This document shows positions 17,460 to 26,031 of a DNA stretch of 64,000 bases, piece by piece (position 1 is the stretch's first letter; each line of letters begins with the position of its first letter). The stretch is from Lacipirellula parvula (GTDB lineage: Bacteria > Planctomycetota > Planctomycetia > Pirellulales > Lacipirellulaceae), in NCBI RefSeq assembly GCF_009177095.1, contig NZ_AP021861.1:6182501-6246500 (forward strand), given 5' to 3'. A model generated the notes under the pieces. The model searched no databases. It was not told the DNA's origin and saw only the letters and a list, made by a program, of their open reading frames with translations. The position numbers and the translations under genes are program-made.

Positions 17460-18374
17460 ATGCGTCATACGGTACTAGTACTCGCACTCGCGCTTGGCAT
17501 TGCGCAAACCGCGGTCGCCGAGCCAATCGTCGCCCTCACGGCGACGAACCAGCTAATCACCTTCAATAGCACGTCGCCGGGGACGCTCGGCTCCACGGTC
17601 GCGCTCACGGGACTGATCGCCGGCGACTCGCTCGTCGGCATCGACGTCCGGCCGGCAAACAACACGCTCTACGGCTTCGCCGTGAGCGCCGCCGGCGCCA
17701 GCCCGCCAACCGGTCGCGTCTATTCGATCAATGTCGGCACGGGCGTGGCTACGTTGGCCGCAACGCTCGCCGCCGATCCGGCTGACGTGACGCCGCCCAC
17801 GCCATATAGCTCAATTAGCGGGACGTACTTCGGGGTTGATTTCAATCCCGTCGCCGATCGCCTGCGCGTCATTAGCGATACGGGGCAGAACCTGCGAATC
17901 AACGTCGCCACCGGCCTGACGCAACTCGACGGCGCGATCGCGTACGCCGCGAGCGACGCCAACGCCGGCACGCCCGCGCAGATTTACGCCTCGGCCTACA
18001 CGAACAGCGTCGCCGGCGCCGCGACCACGACGCTCTACAACCTCGACGGCGCCCTCAGCACGCTAGTCACCCAGTCTCCGCCAAACGACGGTACGCTGAA
18101 TACTGTCGCGCTGACGAGCCTCGCCGTGTCGCCCGACTCGGCGTTCGACATCTCCGGCCAAAGCGGCACGGCGTTCGTCGTGCTCGACGGCGGAACGCTC
18201 GGCTCGCTCAGCCTCGCCACAGGCGTCGTTACGGATCTCGGAACCATCGGCACCGTTGGAGCGATTGCCGATATCGCCGTACTCGCGGTTCCGGAGCCGA
18301 CCGCGATAGCGCTGATTGCGGTAGGTTGCTGCGGCATTTTAGCGCAACGCGGCCGACGCCGCGTCTCCCGCTGA
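17460..18374 (+). CDS. DUF4394 PEP-CTERM protein
   Basis: The ATG at 17460 follows GGGAG by 9 bases; a TTG in the same frame at 17451 is less likely. The 304-residue protein has a signal peptide (about 1-20, ending AVAEP) and one DUF4394 domain with the blocks GIDVRPANNTLYGF, FGVDFNPVADRLRVISDTG and LRINVATG, which suggest a beta-propeller. The tail is VPEPT, a hydrophobic segment and QRGRRR, the exosortase sorting signal, so it is likely anchored at or released from the surface. It follows the ferritin-like gene closely. Confidence 0.88.
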   Translation: MRHTVLVLALALGIAQTAVAEPIVALTATNQLITFNSTSPGTLGSTVALTGLIAGDSLVGIDVRPANNTLYGFAVSAAGASPPTGRVYSINVGTGVATLAATLAADPADVTPPTPYSSISGTYFGVDFNPVADRLRVISDTGQNLRINVATGLTQLDGAIAYAASDANAGTPAQIYASAYTNSVAGAATTTLYNLDGALSTLVTQSPPNDGTLNTVALTSLAVSPDSAFDISGQSGTAFVVLDGGTLGSLSLATGVVTDLGTIGTVGAIADIAVLAVPEPTAIALIAVGCCGILAQRGRRRVSR

Positions 18375-18728
18375 GTTCAGCTCCGATGCTGCGAGCACGG
18401 CGCCGACTCCCTTGACCGGTGCAATTCTCCGGCAGATTCGACTTCACGATAATCCCCCGCTAGGCAACGCCCGTCACCCGCGAATGAGCGGATGGCGGGC
18501 GTTTGTCGTTGGCCTGCGCGCCCTCGCTGAGGCTCGCGTCAGCCCTCCCCCAGTTGGATGCACCGTGAAGAATCTCTAAACTTTCCTGTTGAAAGCAAGG
18601 CTCTCGATTCGGGAGAATGTTTCTAGCAGCTGTCGGAGCGGCATACCAAGCTTCTGATAGTTCCTACCTGCCGTGAGCGACCAACGGGTTCCCGCTCCTC
18701 ACCACGCGACACCAGACTCAATCCACAC
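18375..18728. other. Intergenic region with a terminator-like hairpin
   Basis: These 354 bases contain the stem AACGCCCG / CGGGCGTT at 18466-18503. No gene is visible. The remainder, about 18540-18728, shows no repeat or strong promoter motif. Confidence 0.5.
18466..18505 (+). terminator. Candidate intrinsic terminator after the DUF4394 gene
   Basis: The stem AACGCCCGTCACCCGC pairs with GCGGATGGCGGGCGTT around the loop GAATGA, and TT follows. The T run is short, so strength is uncertain. Confidence 0.5.
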
Positions 18729-19832
18729 ATGATCTGCCGACTCACTTCCCCGCTGGTCGCCGCCGCGACCCTCACGATGCTCCTCGCCCTTTCTATGTCA
18801 ATCGCGACTGCTCAGATCATCGAAGCCTCCCCCGAACTCATTAAGAAGGTCGAAGCCGCCCTCCCCGACTCCCCCGGCGCCTCGGTGCTGGCGATCGACG
18901 ACGGCAAAGTGATCTTCCGCCACAGCTACGGACTCGCCGACGTCGAGAACAACGTTCCTTGCACGCCAACCACCAACTTCCGCATGGCGAGCGTCTCCAA
19001 ACAATTCACCGCCACGGCGATTTTAATGCTCGTCGATCGCGAGCTCATCTCGCTCGACGATCCGCTCACAAAGTTCTTCCCTGGCTTCCCGGAGTACGGC
19101 GAAGAAATCACGGTGCGGCACCTCCTCACGCACACTTCCGGCATTCCCGACTACGAAGGTCTCGTGCCGAAGGGAACCACGCTGCAACTCAAAGACCTCG
19201 ACGTGTTGCAGTTGCTAATGCAAACCGACATCCCGCTGTTCGAACCCGGGGCGAAGTGGCAATACTCCAACTCGGGCTACGTCCTGCTGGGCCTGATCGT
19301 CGAACGCGCTTCGAAGACGCCTTTCGAAATTTTCATGAAAGACGACGTCTTCTCGCCGCTGAAGATGACCAACTCCAACGTCTTCCAGCACGGCCTCAAC
19401 GTCGTGCCGGAGCGCGCGTACGGCCATACGAAGCAAGACGGCAAGTGGGTCCGCGCCGACCAAAGCGTCACCAGCGCCACCCGCGGCGACGGCTGCGTCT
19501 ACACCTCGGTCGACGAATATGCCAAGTGGCTTCGCGGCCACGCCGAGCGGCGCCTCCTCAGCGGCAAGTCGCACGATGCCATGTTCTCGCCCCAGGTGAA
19601 AACCTCCCGCGGCGACAGCAGCTACAGCTACGGCTGGTTCCTCGACGAGTACCGCGGCGAGGAACGCATTCATCACAACGGCGATTCCCGCGGCTTCCGC
19701 CTCTGCTCGCAGGTTTACCCCGATCGCATGGCGGCGGTCATTCTGCAGTTCAATTGCGATCTCCAGGAGCCGACGATTCCCATCGGCGAGCGGATCTCCG
19801 ACATCCTGATTTTCGATCGCGAAGCGAAGTGA
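18729..19832 (+). CDS. Serine beta-lactamase-like hydrolase (class C / EstB type)
   Basis: This 367-residue secreted protein has a signal peptide (about 1-29, ending IATAQ). The penicillin-binding-protein fold motifs are in order: S88-V-S-K91 (the SxxK nucleophile motif in MASVSKQFTAT), Y179-S-N181 (WQYSNSGYVLLG) and the third box HNGDSRGF in place of KTG. The HxG third box is usual in esterase or D-peptidase members of this superfamily, so penicillin resistance is not the likely role. It may act on peptides, esters or cell-wall-like substrates outside the cell. It stands as a single gene, 82 bases before the msrA open frame. Confidence 0.88.
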   Translation: MICRLTSPLVAAATLTMLLALSMSIATAQIIEASPELIKKVEAALPDSPGASVLAIDDGKVIFRHSYGLADVENNVPCTPTTNFRMASVSKQFTATAILMLVDRELISLDDPLTKFFPGFPEYGEEITVRHLLTHTSGIPDYEGLVPKGTTLQLKDLDVLQLLMQTDIPLFEPGAKWQYSNSGYVLLGLIVERASKTPFEIFMKDDVFSPLKMTNSNVFQHGLNVVPERAYGHTKQDGKWVRADQSVTSATRGDGCVYTSVDEYAKWLRGHAERRLLSGKSHDAMFSPQVKTSRGDSSYSYGWFLDEYRGEERIHHNGDSRGFRLCSQVYPDRMAAVILQFNCDLQEPTIPIGERISDILIFDREAK

Positions 19833-19956
19833 CCAGCCCTGCCCCAGCGAACCAAGCGGGATTCCGCCGCGTAGAATCGTCGCGGCTCACTCTCCGTCCG
19901 ATCAATCCAGTACAATGGGATTCCCTCTCACCCCAGGGTCGCCTCCGGCGTCTTCG

Positions 19957-20661
19957 ATGGTTACGAGCAATCTCTCTCGGCGGATCACGCTTCTTGGATT
20001 GATCGCCTTGACCGGAGCGTTCGCCCCTGCGGCGGCTAACGCCGAACCCGTCGACAAGCCGGCAAAGGCCAGCCCCGCGTCGGCAGACAAAAAGGAGAAG
20101 AAGTTGGAAGTCGCCACCTTCGGCAACGGATGTTTCTGGTGCACCGAGGCCGTCTTCGAGGAACTCAAGGGAGTCGAGTCGGCCGTCAGCGGTTACAGCG
20201 GCGGTCGCGTTCCCAACCCCACCTACGAGCAAGTCTGCACCGGCGCCACCGGCCACGCGGAAGTCATTCAAGTCACCTACGATCCCGAGGCGATCAGTTT
20301 CCCGGAATTGCTCGAAGTCTTCTGGATGACGCACGATCCGACGACGCTCAACCAGCAAGGTCCGGACCACGGCACGCAGTATCGCTCGGCAGTTTTCTAC
20401 CACAACGACGAGCAACGCAAAGAGGCGGAGTACTACAAGCAACGGCTCGACGAGTCGGGCGCATTCAACGCCCCGATCGTCACCGAGATCACCGAGTTCA
20501 AGAAGTTCTACCCGGCGGAAGATTACCACCAGCAATACTTCGAAGCGAACCCGCGGCAACCCTACTGCCGCGCGGTCGTGAAGCCGAAGGTGATCAAGTT
20601 CCGCAAAGCGTTCAAAGACAAGTTGAAGGTCAACGACAAGTCGCACGACGAAGAGGAATAA
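19957..20661 (+). CDS. msrA: Exported peptide-methionine (S)-S-oxide reductase
   Basis: This enzyme repairs methionine-S-sulfoxide in proteins. The active-site box FGNGCFWCTEA and the following ESAVSGYSGG, GHAEVIQVTYDP and GTQYRSAVFYH are all present. The frame opens at ATG 19915, but TACAAT at 19911-19916 overlaps that codon and may be a -10, so ATG 19957 is preferred (234 residues). The first 30 or so residues (SRRITLLGLIALTGAFAPAA) are a signal peptide, followed by a Lys/Ala-rich linker. The protein therefore acts outside the cytoplasm, like the MsrB encoded 258 bases downstream. Confidence 0.93.
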   Translation: MVTSNLSRRITLLGLIALTGAFAPAAANAEPVDKPAKASPASADKKEKKLEVATFGNGCFWCTEAVFEELKGVESAVSGYSGGRVPNPTYEQVCTGATGHAEVIQVTYDPEAISFPELLEVFWMTHDPTTLNQQGPDHGTQYRSAVFYHNDEQRKEAEYYKQRLDESGAFNAPIVTEITEFKKFYPAEDYHQQYFEANPRQPYCRAVVKPKVIKFRKAFKDKLKVNDKSHDEEE

Positions 20662-20890
20662 GCTCCCGACCATCAGCCCCGAAGGGGCGACATGATGTAG
20701 CCAGGGGCGTCAGCCCCTGGTTGGCAGCGTCATGATGATCTAGAGCCCCCTGAGGGGCGACACAACTCCCGAATGTTGTTGCGAGCTATGCCGCCCCCAC
20801 GGGGCTGCGAAGCTGTTCGCCCGATAACCAGGGGCTCGCGCCCCTGACTACACGACTCGGCCCCTCCGGGGCCAACACGGCCAAGAATTC
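20662..20890. repeat. Cluster of short GC palindromes (CCCC-n-GGGG words)
   Basis: The gap between msrA and msrB is filled by successive hairpins: AGCCCCGAAGGGGCGACA, GTAGCCAGGGGCGTCAGCCC, GAGCCCCCTGAGGGGCGACA, and TAACCAGGGGCTCGCGCCCC. Each is a few tens of bases long. Their arrangement suggests repeated insertion of related units. Confidence 0.65.
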
Positions 20891-20906
20891 ATGCCGCTAA
20901 CCTGTG

Positions 20907-20912
20907 CATAAT
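20907..20912 (+). promoter_or_regulatory. Candidate -10 (CATAAT) for msrB, leaderless configuration
   Basis: CATAAT ends eight bases before the ATG at 20920. No ribosome-binding site precedes the ATG, so initiation may be leaderless. Confidence 0.3.
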
Positions 20913-20919
20913 TGATTAC

Positions 20920-21663
20920 ATGAATTCGAGACCACTCGCCGCCCAACGGAGCGTTCGTTCAATGTCCAAACTAGCATTCGCATTCGTAGCAATCCTAGGA
21001 CTCGGCGCCATGGTCACGCTGGCCACCGCCCAAGAATCGCAGGCTGACAAAGCCGCCGCGAAGGACGCCAAGGAAGCCAAGGAAGCCAAGGAAGCCAGCG
21101 AAAAAGAAGCCGCGGCCGCCGCCGCGAAGGCCGAAGCCGAGGACCCCGAAAGCGTCGATTGGACCCAAATCGACTGGGGCAAACGGCTCACCCGCCTCCA
21201 GTATCGCATCATGCGCGAAGCCGACACCGAGCGCCCCTTCCGCAACGAATTCTGGGACTTCTTCAAACCAGGCGAATACCGCTGCGCCGGCTGCGGGCTC
21301 CCCCTCTTCGAAGCCGACGCCAAGTTCGATTCGGAGTGCGGCTGGCCCAGCTTCGACAAAACAATCGCGAAGGATACGGTCACCGAACACATCGACCACA
21401 AGATGCAGTACCCGCGCACCGAAATTCGCTGCCGCCGCTGCGAAGCCCACCTCGGCCACGTCTTCAACGACGGCCCGACGAAGACCGGCCTGCGCTACTG
21501 CCTCAACTCGGCGTCGATGAAATTCGTCTCCGAGAAGCAGCTCGACAAGGAGATCAAGACGGCGAAGGAGAAGGGCGCCAAGCCGAAAGCAAGCGCCCCC
21601 GCGGAAACCGCCGAGAGCGATAAGACCGGTGCGACCGTTGAAACCGGGGCCGAGAAGCCGTAA
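20920..21663 (+). CDS. msrB: Exported peptide-methionine (R)-S-oxide reductase
   Basis: This 247-residue protein reduces methionine-R-sulfoxide. Zinc-binding pairs CAGC and CRRC, the box FDSECGWPSF and the catalytic Cys in GLRYCLNSASMKF are all visible. The N-terminus is a signal peptide (MSKLAFAFVAILGLGAMVTL from residue 15), then an Ala/Lys/Glu-rich linker of about 40 residues; an in-frame ATG at 20962 would give just the signal. The C-terminus is a Lys/Ala/Glu-rich tail after about residue 205. Together with the exported MsrA it would repair both sulfoxide forms in the periplasm. Separate promoters are likely. Confidence 0.93.
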   Translation: MNSRPLAAQRSVRSMSKLAFAFVAILGLGAMVTLATAQESQADKAAAKDAKEAKEAKEASEKEAAAAAAKAEAEDPESVDWTQIDWGKRLTRLQYRIMREADTERPFRNEFWDFFKPGEYRCAGCGLPLFEADAKFDSECGWPSFDKTIAKDTVTEHIDHKMQYPRTEIRCRRCEAHLGHVFNDGPTKTGLRYCLNSASMKFVSEKQLDKEIKTAKEKGAKPKASAPAETAESDKTGATVETGAEKP

Positions 21664-21693
21664 AACCACGGCTCAGGTTCTCTGCCGCGAACG

Positions 21694-21699
21694 TACAAT
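21694..21699 (+). promoter_or_regulatory. Candidate -10 (TACAAT) upstream of the Ppx/GppA gene
   Basis: GTACAATGGAG at 21693-21703 matches the word at 19910-19920 in front of msrA. The start codon lies 62 bases further on. No clear -35 is seen. Confidence 0.3.
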
Positions 21700-21761
21700 G
21701 GAGCTAGCGGCAGGCCGAGCGATCGGCTGCAACGGAATGTCCACCGAGCCCGCGCTAGCGC

Positions 21762-23420
21762 ATGAGTGAGCAACAAACGTATCTGGCCCCCGACGTCGTC
21801 CCGCGCCTCGCGGCGATCGACATCGGGAGCAACAGCATCCGCCTCGTCGTCGCCGAGGCCCAAGCCGGCGGCCGCTATCGCATTCTCGACGAAGAACGCG
21901 AAACCACCCGCCTCGGCCGTTCGCTCGCCGCCCACGGCGATCTCGACGCCAAATCGATCGAAGATTCACTGACAGCGCTCCGCCGCTTCAAGTCGATCGT
22001 CACCGGCTTTGGCGTCGAAAGTTTCCGCTCGATCGCCACTTGCGCCGTCCGCGAAGCGACCAACGGCGCCGAATTCTGCCGCCGCATGCAGGAAGAACTC
22101 GGCCTCGAAATCGAAATCATCGACGCCGACATGGAGGCCCACCTCGCCTTCGAGAGCGTCCGTCGTCGCTTCGATCTCGCCGGCAAAAACACCGTCCTCG
22201 CCGACATCGGCGGCGGCAGCACCGAAATCGTCCTCGCCAACGGCGAACTCGTCGAAGCGGTCTACGCCACCCAGCTCGGCGCCGTGCGCCTCGCCGAAAA
22301 GTATGGCGGCGAACTCACGACTGACGAACAGTTCCTGCCGCTCAAACGCTGGATCGATCGCGAGCTTCGCCAGACGACCGAAAAGCCCGCCGCCCCGCTT
22401 CACTTGCTGATCGGTTCCGGCGGCACCTTCACCAGCCTCGCCAGCATGCTGATGGCCAGCCGCGGCCTCTCGCGACTGCCGGCCGCCGGCTATCGCGCCT
22501 CGCGGGCCGACGTCTGCCACCTCATCGACCGCCTCCGCAAGATGAAGCCGGAGGAACGCAAAGCTACCCCCGGTCTCAACGCCGATCGCACCGACATCAT
22601 CATCCCCGGCCTCGCGGTGATCGACGCCCTGATGCGCCGCTTCCGCGTCAACACGCTGCAAGTCCACGCCTACGGCGTCCGCGACGGCCTGCTGCTGACG
22701 ATGATCGATCAGATGCAAGGCACCAGCGCCGCCTCGGCGCCGAGCCACGACGAACAAATCGATCGGTTCGCCGAAGCGTGCGGCGTGAACATGATTCACT
22801 CGCGGCACGTCGCAAAGCTCGCCGGCGAAATCTTCGCCGGGCTCGCGCAACTCTACGAACTCCCGCCCGGCGATCGCCGACTGCTCGAAGTCGCCGCCCG
22901 CCTGCAAGACGTCGGCTACCTGATCAACTACGAAGGCCACCACAAGCATTCGTACCATCTCATCCTCCACAGCCGCCTCGAAGGCTTCCGGCCGGAAGAA
23001 TTGGAGATCATCGCTAACGTCGCCCGCTACCACCGCGGCTCGCCGCCGAAGAAGAAGCACGAAAACTTCAGTGAGCTGACTGAGCCCGATCGCCTCCGCG
23101 TCCGTCAGCTCGCCGCGATCCTCCGCGTCGCCGGCGGCCTCGACCGCAGCCACAACCAAACGATCCGCGAAGTGAAAGTCGACGGCGCCCCCGGCCAAGT
23201 TGTCCTCACGGTCAGCGCCAACGAATACCCCGAAGTCGACGTCTGGGCCTGCCGTCGTCGCGCGGAGCTATTCGAAGAAATCTTCACCGCAAAGCTAACG
23301 GTGCAGTGGGCCGGCCAATCAATTACCGCCGAAATCACCGCGCCGCCGGCCGCAGCGAATGGAGCGGGGACAACCGCTCGCAAGAAAGCGCCCGCGAGCA
23401 GCGCGAACAAGTCGGAATGA
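21762..23420 (+). CDS. Ppx/GppA exopolyphosphatase / guanosine pentaphosphatase with HD-like C-terminus
   Basis: This 552-residue cytoplasmic enzyme belongs to the actin-like ATPase superfamily. The phosphate-binding loops AAIDIGSNSIRLVVAE and DIGGGSTEIVLANG and the segment LLIGSGGTFTSLASM are typical. The C-terminal half (from about residue 335) resembles an HD domain with HSRHVAKLAGEIF and LQDVGYLINYEGHHKHSYH. Such proteins hydrolyse polyphosphate or pppGpp. Ppx and GppA cannot be told apart by eye, so no symbol is given. It is followed by repeat DNA, and no ppk gene is adjacent. Confidence 0.9.
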   Translation: MSEQQTYLAPDVVPRLAAIDIGSNSIRLVVAEAQAGGRYRILDEERETTRLGRSLAAHGDLDAKSIEDSLTALRRFKSIVTGFGVESFRSIATCAVREATNGAEFCRRMQEELGLEIEIIDADMEAHLAFESVRRRFDLAGKNTVLADIGGGSTEIVLANGELVEAVYATQLGAVRLAEKYGGELTTDEQFLPLKRWIDRELRQTTEKPAAPLHLLIGSGGTFTSLASMLMASRGLSRLPAAGYRASRADVCHLIDRLRKMKPEERKATPGLNADRTDIIIPGLAVIDALMRRFRVNTLQVHAYGVRDGLLLTMIDQMQGTSAASAPSHDEQIDRFAEACGVNMIHSRHVAKLAGEIFAGLAQLYELPPGDRRLLEVAARLQDVGYLINYEGHHKHSYHLILHSRLEGFRPEELEIIANVARYHRGSPPKKKHENFSELTEPDRLRVRQLAAILRVAGGLDRSHNQTIREVKVDGAPGQVVLTVSANEYPEVDVWACRRRAELFEEIFTAKLTVQWAGQSITAEITAPPAAANGAGTTARKKAPASSANKSE

Positions 23421-23764
23421 GCCCGTTCTCCCTAGCCCCGGGCTCCGCCCGGGGGTGAGTCTCCATCCCGGTCGACACCGTCGCGTCTAACTGCCCCGTC
23501 AGCGATGGAGCTTTTCAAGTGCCGGCTTCGCGATAATGAATGTTCTGGCTCCCTCCCCCTTGAGGGGAGGGCTGGGGAGGGGGTGGAACTCTGGTACCCG
23601 CCGCCATCACCCCTCCCTAACCCTCCCCCTCAAGGGGAGGGAACCTCAGAGGGCATGTTGGTATGAGTCGCCTGACGCGACGATTTATCCCAATATCATC
23701 TTATTTTCAGCTCATTCTTCATTCGCGAAGATTCGCGTAATTCGCGGTTACGAATTTCTCAATT
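23421..23764. repeat. Intergenic region holding two repeat families
   Basis: A diverged copy of the TAG-bounded CCCCGGGCTCCGCCCGGGG element begins at 23433 and runs to about 23511; its right arm has decayed. Directly after it, 23521-23648 is the first copy of a 127-bp repeat whose core is CCCTCCCCCTTGAGGGGAGG with the complementary arm at about 23610-23641. No gene is visible. Confidence 0.7.
23521..23648. repeat. 127-bp direct repeat, copy 1 (flanks nnrD)
   Basis: It begins GCCGGCTTCGCGATAATGAA, then TGTTCTGGCTCCCTCCCCCT, and ends GGGAACCTCA. The copy at 24673-24799 is nearly the same in the same orientation. Internally it is an imperfect hairpin of the CCCTCCCC / GGGGAGGG type. Confidence 0.8.
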
Positions 23765-24646
23765 TCAACGAGCCTGAAACGCCGCTGGCAGGTACCCCAC
23801 CAAATCACTCGCTATGAGAGAAACCTCCCCCAACTCCTTCGCCGCCAAATCCCCCGCCAACCCGTGCAGGTGCATCCCCAACCGCGCCGCATCCCACGCG
23901 CTCAACTTCTGGCCGAGCAGCCCCGCAATCACGCCCGTGAGGCAATCGCCCGAACCGCCGGTCGCCATGCCGGGATTGCCCGTTCCGTTGACCGCGTAGC
24001 GATTACCATCGCCCACCAGCGACTGGTGGCCCTTCAGAATCACGACCGTCTGCCCGCTCGGATCACGGCGACACAACTCGCCGACTGCCTGCGCCCGCTC
24101 GGCAAGTGAGCCCCCCGGCGCCACGCCGGTCAGCCGCGCGAACTCGCCAGGATGCGGCGTCAACACCCGCGGCCCCGCCGGCTTCGCCAGCGCCTGCGGA
24201 TTCCGCTGCAGTGCGTGCGACATCGCATTGAGCGCATCGGCGTCGACCACCATCGGCCGCGGCACGTCGCGATAAAGCTGCGCGACGAGCTCCGTCACCC
24301 CTTCGCTCTGCCCGAGCCCGGGGCCCAACGCCCACACGTCAAAATGCTCGCGGGCCGCCAGCATGTCGACGACGTTCGCATAGTCGAGCAGCCCGTAGTC
24401 GTCTTCCACCAGCGGGATCGTCATGAAGCAAGGACTAAACCCCGCCACCAGCGGTTGCGTCGACACGGGCGTCGCGATCGAGAGGAGACCCGCGCCGCTT
24501 CGCAGCGCCGCGAGCCCCGCCATCGCCGGTGCCCCCGCCATCCCGCGCGACCCGCCGACAATGATCAGCCGACCAAAATCGCCCTTGTGAGCATCCCGCT
24601 CCCGCGGCGGCAAAATCGGCAACGGCTCGCTCGTGACGTCGTTCAT
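23765..24646 (-). CDS. nnrD: ADP-dependent NAD(P)H-hydrate dehydratase
   Basis: This 293-residue protein repairs hydrated NAD(P)H. The ribokinase-like motifs are visible: GRLIIVGGSRGMAGAPAMAG, VWALGPGLGQSE, DADALNAMS, LTPHPGEFARLTG and the ADP/catalytic box GNPGMATGGSGDCLTGVIAG. It is the stand-alone NnrD form, not fused to the NnrE epimerase. The start ATG follows AGAGGA by about 8 bases. The gene is bracketed by two 127-bp direct repeats. The downstream larB is on the same strand but separated by the repeat. Confidence 0.93.
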   Translation of the reverse strand: MNDVTSEPLPILPPRERDAHKGDFGRLIIVGGSRGMAGAPAMAGLAALRSGAGLLSIATPVSTQPLVAGFSPCFMTIPLVEDDYGLLDYANVVDMLAAREHFDVWALGPGLGQSEGVTELVAQLYRDVPRPMVVDADALNAMSHALQRNPQALAKPAGPRVLTPHPGEFARLTGVAPGGSLAERAQAVGELCRRDPSGQTVVILKGHQSLVGDGNRYAVNGTGNPGMATGGSGDCLTGVIAGLLGQKLSAWDAARLGMHLHGLAGDLAAKELGEVSLIASDLVGYLPAAFQAR

Positions 24647-24672
24647 GCAAGTATCCTCTTACGCTGCCGGCA

Positions 24673-24799
24673 GCCGGCTTGGCCATGATGAATGTTCTGG
24701 CCCCCTCCCCCTTGAGGGGAGGGCTGGGGAGGGGGTAGATCGCTGGTACCAGCTTCATTCACCCCTCCCTAACCCTCCCCCTCAAGGGGAGGGACCTCA
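24673..24799. repeat. 127-bp direct repeat, copy 2 (flanks nnrD, gives larB stop)
   Basis: This copy begins GCCGGCTTGGCCATGATGAA and ends GGGACCTCA. It lies in the same orientation as copy 1 at 23521-23648. The terminal TCA, read on the minus strand as TGA, is the stop codon of larB. Confidence 0.8.
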
Positions 24800-25567
24800 T
24801 GATTTAGTAGCCCGCGTCGCCACAATCCCGGCCAGGTACCCGGCCTTGAACCCCGCATCAATGTTCACCACCGCGACGTTTGCCGCGCAGCTATTGAGCA
24901 TCGACAGCAGCGCCGCGACGCCGCCGAAGTTGGCGCCATACCCCACGCTCGTCGGCACGGCGAAAATTGGACAAGCCACATGCCCGCCGACGACGCTCGG
25001 CAGCGCCCCCTCCATCCCGGCGACGACGACGATCGCATCGCAGCTGACAAACTCCGCCAGCCGCGCCGGCAACCGATGCGGCCCGGCCACGCCCACGTCT
25101 TGAATCAACCGCGTCTCGACCCCCATCCAGTCGAGCGTCTCGCGCGCTTCCTCTGCCACCGGCAGATCAGTCGTCCCGGCCGAAATCACCGCCACGCTCC
25201 CGCGCGAGCCCGCAGGCTTAGCCATCGGCGAATCGATGCGCACCGTGCGAGCCGTCTCGTTGTATCGCAGCCCGGCGAACGCCAATTGCAACTCGGCCGC
25301 CTTCGCCGCATCGACCCGCGTCGCCAGCACCGACTGCTCGCGCTCCAGCAACTGCCGAGCAATCGCCGCAATCACTGCAGCCGACTTCCCCTCGCCATAA
25401 ATCACTTCGGGAAACCCGCACCGCGCCGCCCGATCGACGTCGACGGTCGCCGCCTCGGCAGCAGCCGACGCCTGCGCTTCGATGGCCGCAAGCGACACGA
25501 ACTGTTCCAGATCACATTCGCCGGCAAGCAGCTGGCGAGCAAGTTGGCGAAGCTGTTCAGAGGACAT
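24797..25567 (-). CDS. larB: Nickel-pincer nucleotide biosynthesis protein LarB
   Basis: This 256-residue protein has a C-terminal AIR-carboxylase-like domain. Blocks [47 protein letters not shown] and [20 protein letters not shown] are those I associate with LarB, which carboxylates and hydrolyses nicotinic-acid adenine dinucleotide to start the nickel-pincer cofactor of lactate racemase. The N-terminal part ([10 protein letters not shown]) fits as well. LarC and LarE, the other steps, are not in the window, and no lactate racemase gene is adjacent. The stop codon TGA is supplied by a repeat border. Confidence 0.92.
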   Translation of the reverse strand: MSSEQLRQLARQLLAGECDLEQFVSLAAIEAQASAAAEAATVDVDRAARCGFPEVIYGEGKSAAVIAAIARQLLEREQSVLATRVDAAKAAELQLAFAGLRYNETARTVRIDSPMAKPAGSRGSVAVISAGTTDLPVAEEARETLDWMGVETRLIQDVGVAGPHRLPARLAEFVSCDAIVVVAGMEGALPSVVGGHVACPIFAVPTSVGYGANFGGVAALLSMLNSCAANVAVVNIDAGFKAGYLAGIVATRATKS

Positions 25568-26031
25568 GGCACCAGTCTACCCCCTAGCCCCGGGCTCCGC
25601 CCGGGGGTCGCTTTCCATCCCGCTAAACGTCGCGAGTCGCAACGCCCCCCGAGCAGAGCCCGGGTCCAAAACGCGGCGAGGAACAGCGATACACGCTATG
25701 CACTCACCGTCACCAGGGTGGCAGAAAATCGCGCGAGACTTCGAGCCATGCATTTGCTAGGTTGCACTTACCGCCTAGCGCCGTCACACAACGGTCAACG
25801 CATTACGTTGCGCGGACTTCACCGTCACGTAGGGCCATCAACAATATGTCGCGAGATCTGTCGCCCACGACGCGCGCCTAACGCCTTGCCACGCGACAAC
25901 TTACGAATTGTGTCGCCAAAAACGCGAACAGCGACAAAAAGCACCAGCCGCGGGTCAACGACCCGCCGGAGCGACCCAGGCACAGCGTCGCCCTCAAGCG
26001 ACCAACGAAAAGAGAACGACCGTCAGCCAAA
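25568..26031. other. Intergenic region with repeat copies, no gene seen
   Basis: These 464 bases hold a copy of the TAG-bounded 86-bp element at 25585-25668 (84 bases here) and a GCGGGTCAACGACCCGCCGG word near 25952-25971. The middle part, about 25690-25940, shows no repeat or coding signal. Confidence 0.55.
25585..25668. repeat. TAG-bounded palindromic element, copy (84 bp)
   Basis: Left arm TAGCCCCGGGCTCCGCCCGG followed by GGGTCGCTTTCCAT; right arm CCCCCCGAGCAGAGCCCGGG, slightly decayed at its end (TCCA for GCTA). The centre with AACGTCGCG matches the copy at 41525-41610 in inverted orientation. Confidence 0.75.

Noticed and set aside
21966-23198. 410-residue frame opposite the Ppx/GppA gene
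   Set aside because: Val/Asp/Ala composition is the mirror of the real gene.
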